A stretch of DNA of 64,000 nucleotides from Bugula neritina (Eukaryota > Bryozoa > Gymnolaemata > Cheilostomatida > Bugulidae), in the NCBI GenBank assembly GCA_964035545.1, contig OZ037766.1:7449722-7513721 (forward strand). Direction: 5' to 3'. A program made the position numbers and the translations under genes. The notes beneath the pieces were generated by a model that saw nothing but the letters and a program-made list of their open reading frames with translations, ran no database searches and was not told the origin of the DNA. This document shows, piece after piece, positions 27,646 to 42,183 of the stretch (positions are counted from its first letter, which is position 1; each line of letters opens with the position of its first letter).

Positions 27646-27800
27646 AGAAGCAGTAGTGGAGAAATTCATATAGCCTACGTTCTTTGATTTTATTGTCAAA
27701 TTTTGATTTGGGGCAAGGGTTGAAACTCTTGTGAGAATATAACTTTGTTTGCTACATTTCTAATCTAGAATGCAGGTTATTTCCATCACTGCACTTATTT
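27646..27800 (-). mobile_element. MITE candidate, copy B
   Basis: Same family as the copy near 15460, in inverse orientation. The left end reads GCAGTAGTGGAGAAAT; the right end on the minus strand begins AAGTGCAGTGATGG. The minus-strand interior has TCTAGATTAGAAATGTAGC, and GTAGGCTATATGAATTTC near the end. The flank before the left end, CATTTAG, is shared with the copy near 60461. Confidence 0.6.
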
Positions 27801-30666
27801 CAAATTACAGACACTGAGCAGTACATATACTTGATAAGTTCAAAATTCAAGACTCATGTTTATCTAAACATTTACTTATCATATAAATTTCTTCTTTTCC
27901 AATTTGCACAATAATCTTAATGCAAAAATTATCGAATAGTTGTAAGCCAAGAATTTAAAAATAATATTATGTTTTTTTAGAAAAAGCAAGCAAATAATGA
28001 TTTTATAGTTATTAAAGGTTTGCTTAGTCTTTGGTTAAGCAAATTTTTACTGCAGAGATGGTCAAAAATAGGGGTAGGTCCAACATAAAACTTCAAGCTA
28101 ATGTCAAAATTAACATGACGAAAATAAAAACTTTTATACCAGTTATTTGAGGCTCACTGGTTCTTATAACTAACACAATTGTAGCCCTGTAAAAATATAT
28201 TCCGCTATGCAAGAAGAATAAACACATTATACAAAGGATTGCCATCCTACAATATAAAGATGTTGTGCCATATACTACAAGATTAAGTGAACTTGACTCT
28301 ATTCAATAACATTCACACAAAAAATGCAGAAGTTTTTCTACCCACAATATATTTATTGAGAACTGGGTGATTTAGTTTAATCTACTTTAAAATTTCTGAT
28401 CTTTATAGTAAAGATACGATTGACCTTTGAACTCCTCATCTGGTTGCTATCTAAAAGTTGAAAAACTGTAATTTATACTTTGCATTGGATATAACAGTTT
28501 TCATAATTTATGTGATAAGAAATTAATATTTCTGCAGCTAAGCATAATCTATATCCGTTATTGACAGGCATTCTTTTTGGTATGGCATAACTTTTTAACC
28601 TCTTTCTATTCTTGCCAGAACCATCTAGTGAATTATATCACAGCAACTCCGGTTGGCTAGTGCATTCCCACCTGCATGTGGCTGTCACCACGTATAGTAA
28701 TGATTTAACTGTTGTTAAACTAAGACAAATACTGATGAGTCTGTTTTTGATGGCAATTACCATCCTACTTGATTACGTAACTGAAAGGTAATCTTTCAAA
28801 GAATACTACTGAGTATTGATGCAATATTTGCACAATGGAAAAAGAGCACGCATATTGTGCCTGGTGGCGATATCCACTATATTATTCTTCAGAGTTTACG
28901 TGGCTTACGTTTACTTTTGGCTAAAAATGTCAAAAACTTTTTTGGCATTGAAAAAAAAACGGTCATGAATAGCTCTGTTATTTATTTAATATATGATTAA
29001 TAGGTAGTCTTAAAAATTGCCTTTGCACTTGTAGTTCACACTTGGCAGTGCAGGTATTTGTAGTGGCAAACTACCATCATTGTTAAAACAGCTTCATTGC
29101 AGTTCATGTACAGCTTAAAAATAACACAGCTGTAACACTTACTATAATATTTATATAATAGAAAGTTATGCAATATGTCATCCAAAATAAGCTCTCCTGT
29201 ACTTTCCTTTCAATGACTTTTCTCAAATTGTTAGGTACAATGAGAGCTGTAGAACGTAAACTGATAAAATAAAATACTTCTGGTAAAAAATCTTTGTAAA
29301 GACAGAAACAACCAAATAATTATAGCAGAACTTCCGTTTGATTCAGACTTTAGCTTATATTAGAAATACTGGCATCATTCAAATTTCAACAGCTTATAGG
29401 ATCTCATACCTTCAAGATTTTGTTACCCCACAACAACTGAATCAACATTTAGGGAGAAAATTGATTATTCAGATATTTATTTCAGTTTAGAGTTATTCGC
29501 TTTACCACTAACCACTCTTGCAGATGTGAAATGTAAGTAACAGGTGTACATATTGAAAGTAGCAATATGGTCCTGCATGATTGTTCACTTAATCACTTAC
29601 TCTGCTGCAAAAGTCATTAGTCTACTTCCCCTTATTCTGTATTTACTGTTTCCAGCTTTGTCCTTTGTAGTATTTGATCTACTGACTCCATAAAAAATAG
29701 ATTACATTGAGTTGGGAGTTGAGTGGCGTGTTCTTTGTGTCCAGAAATAACTTACGTTGGGCAGATTCATAAACATACTATAAAATTGTTTTTGCAAAAC
29801 ACAAGTGCTTTGATTCACAAAAGCCAATAAATAACAATGCATATATTATATGCATAGTTGTACACATGTGTTTTGGTCAAAGAGGGCACTATAAGGATAT
29901 GTATAATGAATAAGCATTGAAGAGCTAGGGCTTATGCACAAAGCACTAGGGTTTCCTTTTGTTTAATTTGGTGATTAGAATTATATTAAAGAGCTTAAAA
30001 AACAGTGGAAGTAGGTGTGTGGAGGGGTCAGAACTTTTCTTGAGATAGCATTGGTCCAGGGAAGACTTTTAGCACGAATATTTTCTGGACTGCAATATAG
30101 AAACTCTGGGCTGAAACAAAATTTAGCAAATTAAAAACTCAAGCTAAGTAAACATTTTCACATTTGCACTCAAAAACCAAATCAAAAGTGATTATAACAG
30201 ATGATGGTGCATTGATCTGTTAGGTGTAGTGTAGTTTAGCTGCAGAGTAATTGCTGTGAATACTTATTGCTATTTTTTAATAAAAGTGTTGAGTTTTTTT
30301 AACAACACATTTTTTGGAAACATTATTTAAAAAAGTTGTCTCTACATGAAGACAGCCACCTGCTATCACCTGTCATCAGTAAATTTTTATTGAAAAGTTT
30401 AAATGTTTAGAATCTGCTTTTAAGGCAAATGCAGTATGTTGGTAACAATGTGAAAAGTTGCCTATACCAAGGAAATACAACAAAGAATTTCAAATCAAAA
30501 TTAAAAACTCATAACAAAAGGTGTCTTCTGTCCATGGCACAGTTACTCCATTTATTTATTTATTGAGGCCAATCATGAAACTCTGGTTTGGGCCTCATTA
30601 CAAAAAAGAGCTGCATTAGACATCAGAATTTAAATCATTTTTAAAAGTTGCATTAAAAGTACGTGA

Positions 30667-30693
30667 TATAATAATAATAATAATAATAATAAT
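30667..30693. repeat. (ATA)n microsatellite
   Basis: Nine tandem ATA units with no interruptions. Confidence 0.9.
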
Positions 30694-32482
30694 CATTCAA
30701 CATTCCATATTTGATACAAAGATATTATATTACATGCCTTATTAAAAATGTAGTTGAAACACCTGAAGTCAAGCCACTAATTAGGATTATATTACATTAA
30801 AATGTTCGAACCATGCTCTACCCCACCCCAACTGTGGAGCTTTTAGCTCTACCGAATGCTATGAATGGGTTAGCGGACATAAATCACATTGGGTTAACCA
30901 CAAAATTTAATGTCAGTTTTTTCACTTTTCCATCTCTCAGCTGATAGGTGTACTTGCTGACTTTTGCATACAGACATCATTATATACAGCTTCACAGCTT
31001 TTGTGGTATAATAACATTAAACTAATAAGTGATAAATTTATATTCAGTATTTTCCAGTGCACCGAGATTCTGCAACCATTAATCAAAATAAAAGCGATAA
31101 CCCCTTGTTCTATCAGTCAAGTCTTAGTGCAAGTGACTTGGTGATGGTGACACTTACTCTGTCTAATAACTCTTCCCCATCAATACCAGAGGCTAATTCC
31201 AACAGTTAATTTGCATAAAATTACAGAAATATTTAAATTTTAAGCAAATAAACAGCAAAAGACTTGCATGTAGCTTGAAGAGTACTCTAACTAAATTGAA
31301 ATAACTTGTCACTTTGTGTGATATAATTAAGTGATTGCAGAGCTTGTAACAAAGAAGCTTAGCTGTGAAGATGGGTGGGCATGTCTGCAGCTACCACATT
31401 TGTCCGCACCACAATAGAGTTTCAGATACCCTGCATTAAATTAGTAGCAGCTATCAATATACTGTGCATTATACCAATCGGGAAGACGAGAAATGCTTTG
31501 AATACTTTACGTGACTTTGTCAGCATAGTTTCCTGCAGCTGAAAGAGAATTAAAAAGGATTTTCCAGAAAAGCTGCTATCATTAAAATTTTATTGTACTT
31601 TAATTTTATAAGAAATTATAATCCTGCAAAGCCTGCTTTTCGTTCTGCGCTGAATATTGCGACATGGGGCCGCAGACAACCCTGCAATAATTCGCATAGG
31701 AAATGAGGCTGTAGGACCAGACATTCTTGCCACTCTTAAAATTATCTTCCAACTATACAAGGCTAAGCTCAAAATGGAGAATGCTACCAAATTTTTGCTA
31801 GGTTTAAAGAGTTTGAAATAGTTTGTCAGAGCTTCTGTCTTGCAATTTGAAATCTTTAAAGGCGTTACATAATGAAACGCCAAGCTTCAAAAGGTTGATA
31901 TCACAAATTAATCAGCTTTTTGCTCTAAAATCATAGAGTAGTTGAAAACAGAAAGGTTTAAATTTCTACTGCTAAGTTCATAGTTCATACCATTACATCA
32001 TCACCATCGTAACACCCAAACCATGCTGTGGCTTGAGATAGACTGCAATGGGAAAAGAGTGGGAGAGTGCCGTGGCACTAGGCGACAGGTTGTTGACAAA
32101 CAGCTGTACAGGAGTTTGAGGCAATATTTAGTATTTCAAATTTCATTTCTAACTGATTTCACAGTTACATTCATTCTAGATAGCAGACTGAATGTTCATG
32201 ATTGCATCACTAAATGAAATAACAATTATATCATTTTTTGCTTGACCATAGAAATTCCATCAAACCTCACACATAAGGTATAAGAATGACTAGTTTTGTT
32301 ACCTAGTTAACCATCTAGTAAATTATGTATTCAGGTATTTAAAAGCATGGGATGATGATGTGAAGTTAAGACCAGTATAATATCTACATAATATGGTATA
32401 CCATAATTAAATATTTTATACTATTTGAAGAATGCCACTATTTGTGTTTCTCAATTCTCAGCTCTTATTGTCATGGAAGGAA

Positions 32483-32499
32483 GGGGGGGGGGGGGGGGG
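32483..32499. repeat. 17-base G run
   Basis: Uninterrupted G17, followed by C. It could form a G-quadruplex, and its exact length is likely to be unreliable in an assembly. A shorter 10-base G run lies at 35038-35047. Confidence 0.9.
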
Positions 32500-32735
32500 C
32501 ATTTACCAAACTATTATTATGCAGCCAAAGAATGCAACTGTTGTACCTGAATCATCTGGACATCTTGTTTGTGTAGATAAGTTGCACAAGAAAACATCTG
32601 TCCATCTATGAAAGCGTCAATTTTGCAATTTGGAACAGCCTATAGCAAAGTGTTGTTGGACTGAAAGAAACCTTTTTTGTTGAAATATAGAAAAACAAGT
32701 TTCTATCCTTTGTGCAAGCAGCTGTAAAGAAGTAT

Positions 32736-32921
<186 letters not shown>

Positions 32922-35900
32922 CAAACTTTTGAAGCATCACTGCACTTTTTTAAATAGTGTTAGTTCTACTGGATGTTCAAAACAAGTTGATATCATGTAG
33001 CTGCTCCAAACTCAAGTTCTACATCAAAATTGTGAGTCCATGCTAAGCACAACTTGGCAAATCAACATTACAATAACTAACAACCCTACTGCATGTAGCA
33101 ACTATACATCTCTGCATACAATTTATGTACTCAATAGACAAAGGACAGATTTATGGTGCGCCTACAAACATGGTCACTTTGCATTGAAAGGCTGACAAAC
33201 TAATGAATTTATTACAGTTAACTTACTTGCTAGTCTAGCGGCTTACCATAATGATGGCAGAATTCAATAAATCTATTATATGGAATATTTACAATTCGGT
33301 AAACTCAGGGTAGCTTAGCTTTGTTTGGCTATTTAAAGTTGTGCAGTTGGCTACAGTTAACCCTTTACATATAGGAATGCCCTATTCATTCAATAATAAA
33401 CAAACACTTGAAGTGATAAGTTGAAATCTTGCAGTAGGACAACCCTGTAGACAAGGGGACCGTAGACAAGTACTAGCATGATGTGTAGTAAGCAGCATAA
33501 CATCTCTCAAATATTTCAACTAGAGAGGTCGTGTCTAAGGCAGCAGTTAGTAAATAAACTTCCAGGGAAGACTGGAGACAAAACATCAACATATTGTGTT
33601 GCTAGTTAGCTATAAAAGTCACTGACTACTAAAAGAACAAATAGACTAATGATTTATGAATCAGGACTAATTAACTACAATTAACTGCTCATAATCTGCT
33701 ACCTGAAGTACTATTCATATTCCTAGAAAGGGACTAAGAGGCTGCTATCACGCACTTACTATGAACGCAGTTTACAAAAGGCCGACTAATCTTGTAAAAA
33801 ATTATCACTAGTGGGCTAATGTACACAATATTGGACAGGCCATTTCTTAAACAAACATATTGACTATCATTTCTTAAAGTCAACAAACTGTGGAGTGGAA
33901 ATTAGTGATATACAATCTTACTTTTCTACACGTGTGACTTGCCCATGTCAGGCCGTATGCATTGCTTCTGCTTCGTCCGTCTGCTAGTAATGCCAAAAAT
34001 AGATATGGTCCGATCTCTCTATCATATGTTGGTTAGATTATCATATTCAATGTCACACCACAAACGAAAACCAATATATCTTATTTGCTCCTTAGACATG
34101 AGTATTTCAGGTTGTTAATTTTTTATTGTTATTGCTCATTCATATTCTCCTTACAATTTAGGTTTCCAAACTTCTAATTTTTTCAAGTTCAAGAACAAAA
34201 GGAAAGTTTTTTAGTTTTCAAACTACATTCAGTAATAAAACTTTAGTGCATAACATTACTGCTTCTTCTGGTTGACCCAATGACAAGTCAAGGACAAATT
34301 TATTAGAAATTTATGGCTTCATAGCCACAATAATTCTTATAGAAAGTTAACCATTAAAATACAAAACTCTCTTGTAACTAGCTTGATAAAATATACCATA
34401 AGTAAAACTAGCAGAGAAAATATAACTTGAATCTCTCAATCGTTTCCTGTGAAATATATGTTTCTTTTTGTTATTTTTATTACACTTTTTTTATTAACCT
34501 TTTAAGAGTTCAACTCTAAATAATCTGGTAAGCCAAGAGTTTTCCTGCAGCAATCTACATTGTAGGCAAATATTCTTCTTCCAACTTCAAACTTGTAGCC
34601 TATTTGGCAGCAAGTAGATAAACACAAAATCAACAAACGAGATGTTTAACTTTTATAATATAGTATTTATAAAAAAACAGGAAATTAATTTTACACAAAG
34701 AAACAAAGCACAAAAATAAAAGCATGAATAAATATACAATTAATTATGATTTTGACTAAACTATTTGGCTGCTGTGTAAGCAACAACCAAACACGAAATA
34801 AGCTTTAAAACTCCCATTAATTATTCTTTCAACATTAATTTTTATGCATAATAATTATATTTTAGCTTCATCCAGGATATATTTGGAAATGCTTCTGAAA
34901 TACTTAGAATTTAAAAAACAATTGTATGTTTAACATATTGAAGCCAAATGCATACTGCTTTTAGTTAGCCTGGATTGCCAACTTTGAATCTGGTACTTGA
35001 ATTTAAACCTTTGTTTATCTACCTTAGAAAAAAAGGAGGGGGGGGGGCAGGTAAAAAAGCAAAGAAAACTTTTAGTCATTTTTAGGGTTGTGTCTACCTT
35101 TTAGAGAAATTATATTCTAATTTTAGAAACGTTGCTTATTAGTTGAATAGCTGGGCTAAATTGTGATGATCATGCAATCTATGGGTGTTGAAAGTCAATT
35201 TTTTTGAAACTGTCCAACTATTTGAAAGTAACACCCAAATGCTTTTGCCATTGATGAAAACATGCATGTTTCATAATATTTTACCTTGACACACTGTGGT
35301 TGAATTTTACACTGAGCACAATTAATTAGTAAATCAACAAAATAAGTCATAATATTGTGTGAGCTAAAAAAAGCGGAAGGGGAGCTCTAACCCTTTGGCT
35401 ACTACTTATGATGGCCCTCTCATATTTACTACTCTGCCACTCAAATGTGTAAACTAAAAAATCAAATTAGAGCAATATTGTCACCACAAGCAGTAACTTT
35501 TATGAAAGTTGTAAAAGCTACTTGAGAGTTCATTTTGCAAACAAGTTTGTAGCTTTTCATGTTGAGGTTCAGAAAGGGACTACACTGTGTTGCAATCTTC
35601 CCTCTAACCACCAGCCCTACTCTGAGTGATTCCTCCCGTAACCACTATTGTCAAAATTGAATTATTTCATCTTTATGACCAGCTTGTTACTACGGGTCAA
35701 AAATAGATTAGCACTGTTTTTCAGTGGAGACTTTTTATTGTTCACCCTGAGTTTCAAATACCCCACATTGGCATAAAGTAAGCCTTAAAGTTAAATAAAT
35801 TTATGGTTAGCATAATGCTTGACAAATTAGAAACTAAGTTATAACAACTGGTTGTGGAAACTTTCATAGTTATAAAGCTATTTTTGGGACAAATGTTAAT

Positions 35901-36357
35901 ACCCTATATGATATAATAGTCTATATTATTGTATTGAATTGTATTGAATAAAAAATAGATTGTTCTACCTCTAGATTTCATAATTTACATAACCACCTAT
36001 CAGCATTGCAAGTATAAAGTAGTAAGAATGGCAAACATTTCTAGGTTTGAATAAGCAGTCAGGTTATTGTCAAGTTTAACAACTAAACGATTAATTTAGC
36101 TACTGTCCTCTGTAATGGAAAATATTGCTCAATAATGTTAGAGACAACCCATCAAAAGTGAAATGTTTAGCTGGTCAAATCAACAAGTTAACAGTTATAC
36201 CAGTCTATGAGTCAGTGCAAGCATTTTTTGCAACAAAACAAAAACTCTGCAGCCAGAATACAATACAATTTATTGTGAAATCTTTGTTGAAACTGCAAAA
36301 TACATACTACTCGTATCAATAATTTCTTGTTATGGATGGCTAAAGTACAGGAAGGGT

Positions 36358-36518
36358 AGAGAGTATAGACTATAGAGTATAGACTATAGAGTATAGACTA
36401 TAAAATATAGACTATAGAATATAGACTATAGAGTATAGACTATAGAGTATAGACTATATAGACTATAGAGTATAGACTATAGAGTAGAGACTATAGAGTA
36501 TAGACTATAGAGTATAGA
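36358..36518. repeat. 14-bp tandem array, unit GAGTATAGACTATA
   Basis: About 11 imperfect copies of a unit that contains TATAGACTATA and so alternates TATAG with CTATA, its reverse complement. Self-pairing is possible along the array. Confidence 0.9.
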
Positions 36519-39500
36519 GGGTGTGAAAAGCATACAAGACGTGGTTGAATAGTGCATAGAGTTCTCAACAAACTTACATAGTTGTGTACATATAGTTGTC
36601 TTAAATACAAAATTATAGTGCATCTTGTACACAAACTTCACCAACTTTTGTTTCTTTCCAAACAAAGCAAAACAAACAGATTACAGCTGTTAAGGTGTAG
36701 CTATTCAGCTATTATAATAATAGTTTAGATAACAGCTCCTGAGAGCTCTGCTTGTAAAAATATGTCACCAGTTTCTATTGTTGTACTTTTGGCAAATCTT
36801 TACAGCTTTCTAATTGCTATGGGCTATTTCTATAGAACCAGTTATTAAACCTTGACTTCTTGCCCAAACATGAGTAGAATAACTGTAATTGTGACAGTCA
36901 AGTGTACAGTTTAAGCTGTCATATAATTTTGGCAAAGTCTCTAGAATCTAGAATCTAGGTCTATACAACTTTACTGTTTATTCATTTCTCATACTAGCTT
37001 TATTTGTCAGGCTCACCCACAGGGCAATAAAATGTGGTACATGATAACATAAAAGCCCAAAATGAGTCTATGAAAAGATACAGCAATTTTCCTTTACACT
37101 TGTACACCATTTCTACTTGCTATAGAACTGGTTTTCACTCATGCATAGATTCCTTTGACAGCAAAAGTCTGGAAAAATGTCACCAAAATTAGCACTAAAT
37201 TCAGTTCAATAGTAGCATAATAAGTGCTGCTAAAGGATGACTTCCGGTGTTTGCCACTAGTTGGAAATCATCAGTTAAGATAACAAACAACAAAGAAGAC
37301 CTGTTAAGTGATGGGAATTTTTTATCTCATGTTGACACAGTATTATCCCTTACACAATAGCCTACGCAGTCTTGTCTGAATAAAAGATGAATGACTTGAG
37401 ATATTAATTTGAGATTCTTCATACTGCAGTTTACATAATCTGATTCCCTAGATTATCTATTGTCATTACTATAATAGTATTGTGAGACAACCTTTTATGT
37501 TAGGTGAGACCAAATCAGACAGACTACTCTGCACAGATTTGAGTGTGTATTGAGTAACTGTTGTAGTGCAACTCACATTCAGCTACTATTGCATAATTGT
37601 TTGAACATGCTATCTCTAAGAGATTTAGAAAACAATTTACTTTGTGCTTATGCTACTACAGTTTTAATTATCTAGCTTTATGTTTATTCAGTTTGTATAA
37701 TTCTTATAAATTTAAAAATCGTTAAAAATGTCAACTCCTATATAAATTATTACATAATATTATAATGAAGGCTTTACCAACTCAGACTTGCAACTTTTCT
37801 CAAAGCCTTAGGTCTATATATATGTGAGATAAGAAGTTGCCTGCCCCTGGGAAAAAGACTAGTTTTAAATACCAAACCAATCTCAGTTAACTCAAAACTT
37901 GCATCTCAGGATCTAAAATTAATTTTTTTACTTTAATTCTTCCCAATCTAGTATAACTTTCCTATGAGCGAGCCCATATTTTTATATTTTGTTACATTAC
38001 TATATTCCGCTATTTTTTTATGTAATTATTCAGCCTAATTTTTGAACCCAGGTAGCATCTATCAGCCTAATAAAAACCCTACTCTCTGACCGTTTATTGT
38101 TTGCTCAAAATTTGTTGAGAGACGCTGAAACAAAGTAGTAAAAACAAACAAAGTTTTAGTTGATCTTGTTATTCTTTAGTTGGTATGCTTACACTATGCC
38201 CACCTGACTTTTCTATTTGCTAAAAGTCTATAAAGACTAAGCCAACAAATTGCAGCAAAACGATCGTAAATCTCTGCCTGCTGCGTGAGTTATGTGAGTC
38301 AGAGATATTCCTGTTACTCATTGACAATGCAATCCTAATGCATCCTGATCCTAATCCTATTCTGGAGAAGCGAATCTCACAAGTTTGACCTGTGGGCTGG
38401 TCATGGATTCACTTCAAACCAACAGCTGACAGCTTTCCTACAAAGGACTTAGTTAAATGTTGTGATTATTGTTTGGTTGGTAATACAATAGAGTAGTTGT
38501 GTACGCTAATTTAAATGTAGCTGCAATGGTTTAATCAAGTTAGATATGTATGTAAGTGTTATAAGTTAGCTCATTGAATGTTCACTAGTATAAGAATAAG
38601 GTGACATTTGGTATTATGGGCTAATTTTCACTGCTAGTTATGTGTAAAGAAATCAACCATGAATATAACTTAGAAGTAATTACTAAGAATTGCCGCCAAA
38701 TTTGCTGAACTGTGACATGATATGATTTATGCAGAATTATAAAACTAGTAGTTTATATCCCATTGCACTTGTCCAGGAGATTTTTTTTATAGAGTTGGAT
38801 GTTAAATTATGGAGAGGTGGAAAAGTTGGTAGTTGCTAATGGAATTAGCCCTACTTAATTGTTGACACATGCTCGATAATATATCGTTCAAATAAGTTCT
38901 TTACTAAAAAGCTAAAGGCTGAAGTAGGTGCATCTTATTATGGTAATGTTTGTAATTTAGAAAAATCAAAGCATTGCCATCATTTACTGAAACTCCAGCT
39001 ATATTCCGCTTTGATCTAAGCATAAAAAGCAATGCATCTAAAAGTCTGCCAATTTTCAATGAAAGGCGCAGCATCCGATGTGGCAGTAAGCCTTGAAAGC
39101 ACATGGCAACACCTGCCACATGGGCAAGTGCTCTTCTTTAATTTATTTTAGTATTAATGCGCGAACTCGAGAGCTTTTCTCGAAACTTTTAAATAAGAAT
39201 GTTTATAAAAAAAGTTTAAAACATGTAACCACAGAGAAATATATTTTACATCAATTAATATGCACACATTATTGCGGTTTTACAACCTTTATTAATTATT
39301 ATATAAATCCGAAAGCATGACAACTCGTGCAGCGCACAGTTCGCGGGTATAAAGATTTTAAATCTAACTACGCTTTAAAATTGTATGCTAATAGCTACGT
39401 GTTTTTTTTATTAAATTAAAAATAATTAAACGTTAAATTATGGACATTATTATTAAAATGTTTTTAATTTTAGATGCTATTATAAAAAAAATTAATGGCG

Positions 39501-39519
39501 CAAAACTTAGTTTTTACCC

Positions 39520-39737
39520 GGTGCCTCATTGCAGCTGGCGTATTAATAATGATTTCATAAAAATGTAGTATCCGCGCTAGCGTGTGCTACACGGCTTAGA
39601 GCTCCCACGTGAAGCTATCGTGTTAGCACTCTATTCATTTCAAGCTAAAGTTAAATAGCTGGACTATCGGACTGTACAATTTGCAGAAACTTTCTAATTT
39701 CTGCGTTACCAATTTGCCAGGACTAAAAAATTCTCCC
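39520..39737 (+). promoter_or_regulatory. Myc promoter and untranslated leader exon
   Basis: A locally CpG-richer stretch compared with its surroundings. A strong donor CCC|GTAAGT stands at 39737/39738, and the next acceptor is TTTTTTTACAG before 40456. That gives an untranslated first exon, as in vertebrate MYC. A TATA-like CATAAAAA lies near 39556 and a CACGTG E-box at 39606-39611. The transcription start is not determined. Confidence 0.5.
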
Positions 39738-40479
39738 GTAAGTGATTAAGAATATTTTTCATTTACTGCTTGAAAATCAAAATGATTATTTACTCGTACT
39801 TGTAGTACTAGTTGTCTCGCCAACAGTCTCGGTTTCTGTCTGACGTGTAAAACTTGTCTCTTAATATTTCAACTCCAAAGGGCTGTGCCTTTCTCACTCA
39901 CTTGTAGGCAATCGTATTTTGTTGCTCCTATTGGCATGCCTGTGCTTTAATTTGAATAAATACTTACTTTAGGCTTCAGTTTATAGTTTAAATTACTAAT
40001 GCTCATGGCAATAGTAATACTATCACTATCCGTTTCATTCAATATTTGTTCAAATCCATCATTTTTAAAGTTGCCACTTCCAACTTTGTGGTACATTGAT
40101 TACTCTTAGTATCACAGCAACACCTACTACTAGTAGTAAAAGTTGAGTTCACGATTTCTAGTAGTAGTCAATTGAATTGTTTGATAAATACACATGAATT
40201 TGGACATGCTGCATCATCGTAATTGTATCACTTTGATGCAAGCTCGCCCTCACGCTTTCTTAAATCATTAAATGTAATGATCTCTTTTTAGTAACTAAAA
40301 ATATAACTAGCAAATTGTATATTTTGTACTCCTGCTTGGTTTAGTTTGCTATAATAATTTCAGCCAACGCTGTTGTAATAATCATATTTTGCTGTTGTAC
40401 AGTTACAAACCAATAGATTTCCTTTAACCACCGTTTAACCTTGTTTTTTTTACAGGTACAGATATTGCTGTTTCCAAAG

Positions 40480-41637
40480 ATGTTGTGCTATAACCTAGAC
40501 TCAAGTTTAGAAATGCCCCTCACTGCGAACTTTCTCTGTGAGGATATGTCCCCTATAACTCCACCACTATCTCCAGAACGAGATTTTATGGGCTTGCCAA
40601 GTTTAGATCAAGAACTTTTCGACAACATTCAGCAGCTCACAGATTTAAAAAACAATATTGCAATAAATGGTTGTTCTCCAACCCATGACTTAGAATATTA
40701 CTCCGACTCAGTAGTCTTGCGAGACTGTATGTGGTCTGGCAAGGGTTACAAAGAATTCGATGAACAGAGGCCAAAAAGGCAAAGAAATGACTCTTTAAGT
40801 GAGCTAGCTTTAAATGCTGCCAGTACCTCTTGTATAGATCCTACTACCTTCACTGCTTATCCCCGTCAGCACAACCAAATGGAACACAATTACAGTTTAG
40901 TCACGCCAGAGCCCATGAGGGTGCCCAAGATATACTACACCTCACCTATTCACACAGATGATTCAGGTTGGTTTTCTTGGCACACACTATAACCAAGCAA
41001 AATGTAATTGCACAATCTCGGTTGGTGTATTCTATAAATCCTGTCCTATATTTATAATGTATTAACTTTTTGTATTTCAGAATCTGAGGAAGATGTTATC
41101 GATGTAGTTACTGTTGATACTCGTACCTCTGTTGCTTCTCCAGCCAAAGCTAAAGTTTACAACAAACGTGCAGCTCTCTTTGAGCTGAATAACAATCTGT
41201 GTGCCGTGGCTCAGAAGCTTACCAACTGTAAAAGATCATCATCTGATCATGACTTTTACCCATCAAAAAAATCCAAGCGAGTGTTATCTTCTCATAGTAG
41301 TGTAATGTCAAGTTCAAATAATTCGGACAGTGAAGAATATGAAGGAAAACGGTCAGCACACAATGTAATGGAGAGACACAGAAGAAATGAACTGAAAAAT
41401 AGCTTGCACGATCTCAGAGACAGTCTGCCTTCCCTAGAATCTCGTGAAAGGACCCCAAAGGTTCTCATACTTGAACATGCCACTGAATATATAATGCAAC
41501 TAAGGGGAACTGAGCGTAATCTATTCCATGAACTTTCCAAAGTGAAAGCTAAGAATACTAAACTGAAAGAAAGATTAGCAGAATTGATGGAAATGAAAGT
41601 GCAACAGGAACTATGCGAAGATGACAGCTTTTACTAG
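40480..41637 (+). CDS. MYC: Myc bHLH-leucine zipper transcription factor
   Basis: Nuclear factor that dimerises with Max on CACGTG sites and drives growth and ribosome genes. Two coding exons, 40480-40966 and 41081-41637, join in phase 1 to 347 residues (human about 439). Residues 26-32 read ITPPLSP, Myc box I with the phosphodegron Thr27/Ser31 equivalent to Thr58/Ser62. VVLRDCMWSG at 78-87 is Myc box II. An acidic segment with VIDVVTVD begins just after the splice and matches the IDVVSV motif of vertebrate Myc. The bHLH begins at residue 252 with AHNVMERHRRNELK, keeping the E-box-reading His, Glu and Arg, and the leucine zipper runs to near the C-terminus. The intron between Myc box II and the acidic/bHLH half is at the position expected for MYC. 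The start is the first ATG after the acceptor at 40456; a second ATG lies in frame at residue 12. Confidence 0.97.
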
Positions 41638-41972
41638 GTATTTCTTTGTACATTGCATATACAAGTTTCATACCATTTTCCTTTTCATGCATTTCTCTGC
41701 AGTGTTGGGCAGCAACACTAGCAAGGATTTTTTTCGTAACCATTTGCAATCATTTGGCTAGGTCAGTCAATGTATTTGTATTATATATTTTTGTATAGTG
41801 TAAAGTTATGTTAATAACTGTTTGCATATCTGTACAGGCTGTATAGCTAAGTTAGCTTCATTTGCAACATCTAGTTGTTCTTTTCTCCCATTAAGCAATG
41901 TTGTATTATAAAACCAACATTATTTTGTTATACATAATTGTATTCTTTTTTCACATATATTCTTATATGAAT

Positions 41973-41978
41973 TTTATT
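41973..41978 (-). terminator. Candidate polyadenylation signal of the FBXO25/32 gene
   Basis: Minus-strand AATAAA about 205 bases past the FBXO25/32 stop at 42186-42184. It lies inside the probable 3' UTR of Myc on the opposite strand, so the two transcripts would overlap tail to tail. Confidence 0.5.
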
Positions 41979-42183
41979 TTACATTTTTCAAATGCTTTGA
42001 GTAAGCAATTATTTTGTATTTGAATCTATCAAGTATTATAACTGTCCATCAATATTTCGTTTATATGTGTTAAAATGACAGTAGTAAATATAAACTGTGA
42101 TTTTATAATTATAAAACCAGTAAATTGTAATATATAAAAAAGCACATTGTTCAAGCATCTAATACCATAATAATGCTGGCTAT

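Noticed and set aside
31590-31883. 97-codon minus-strand frame
   Set aside because: No recognised family, no matching exon partner or signals; consistent with chance in a 15-kb gene-poor region.
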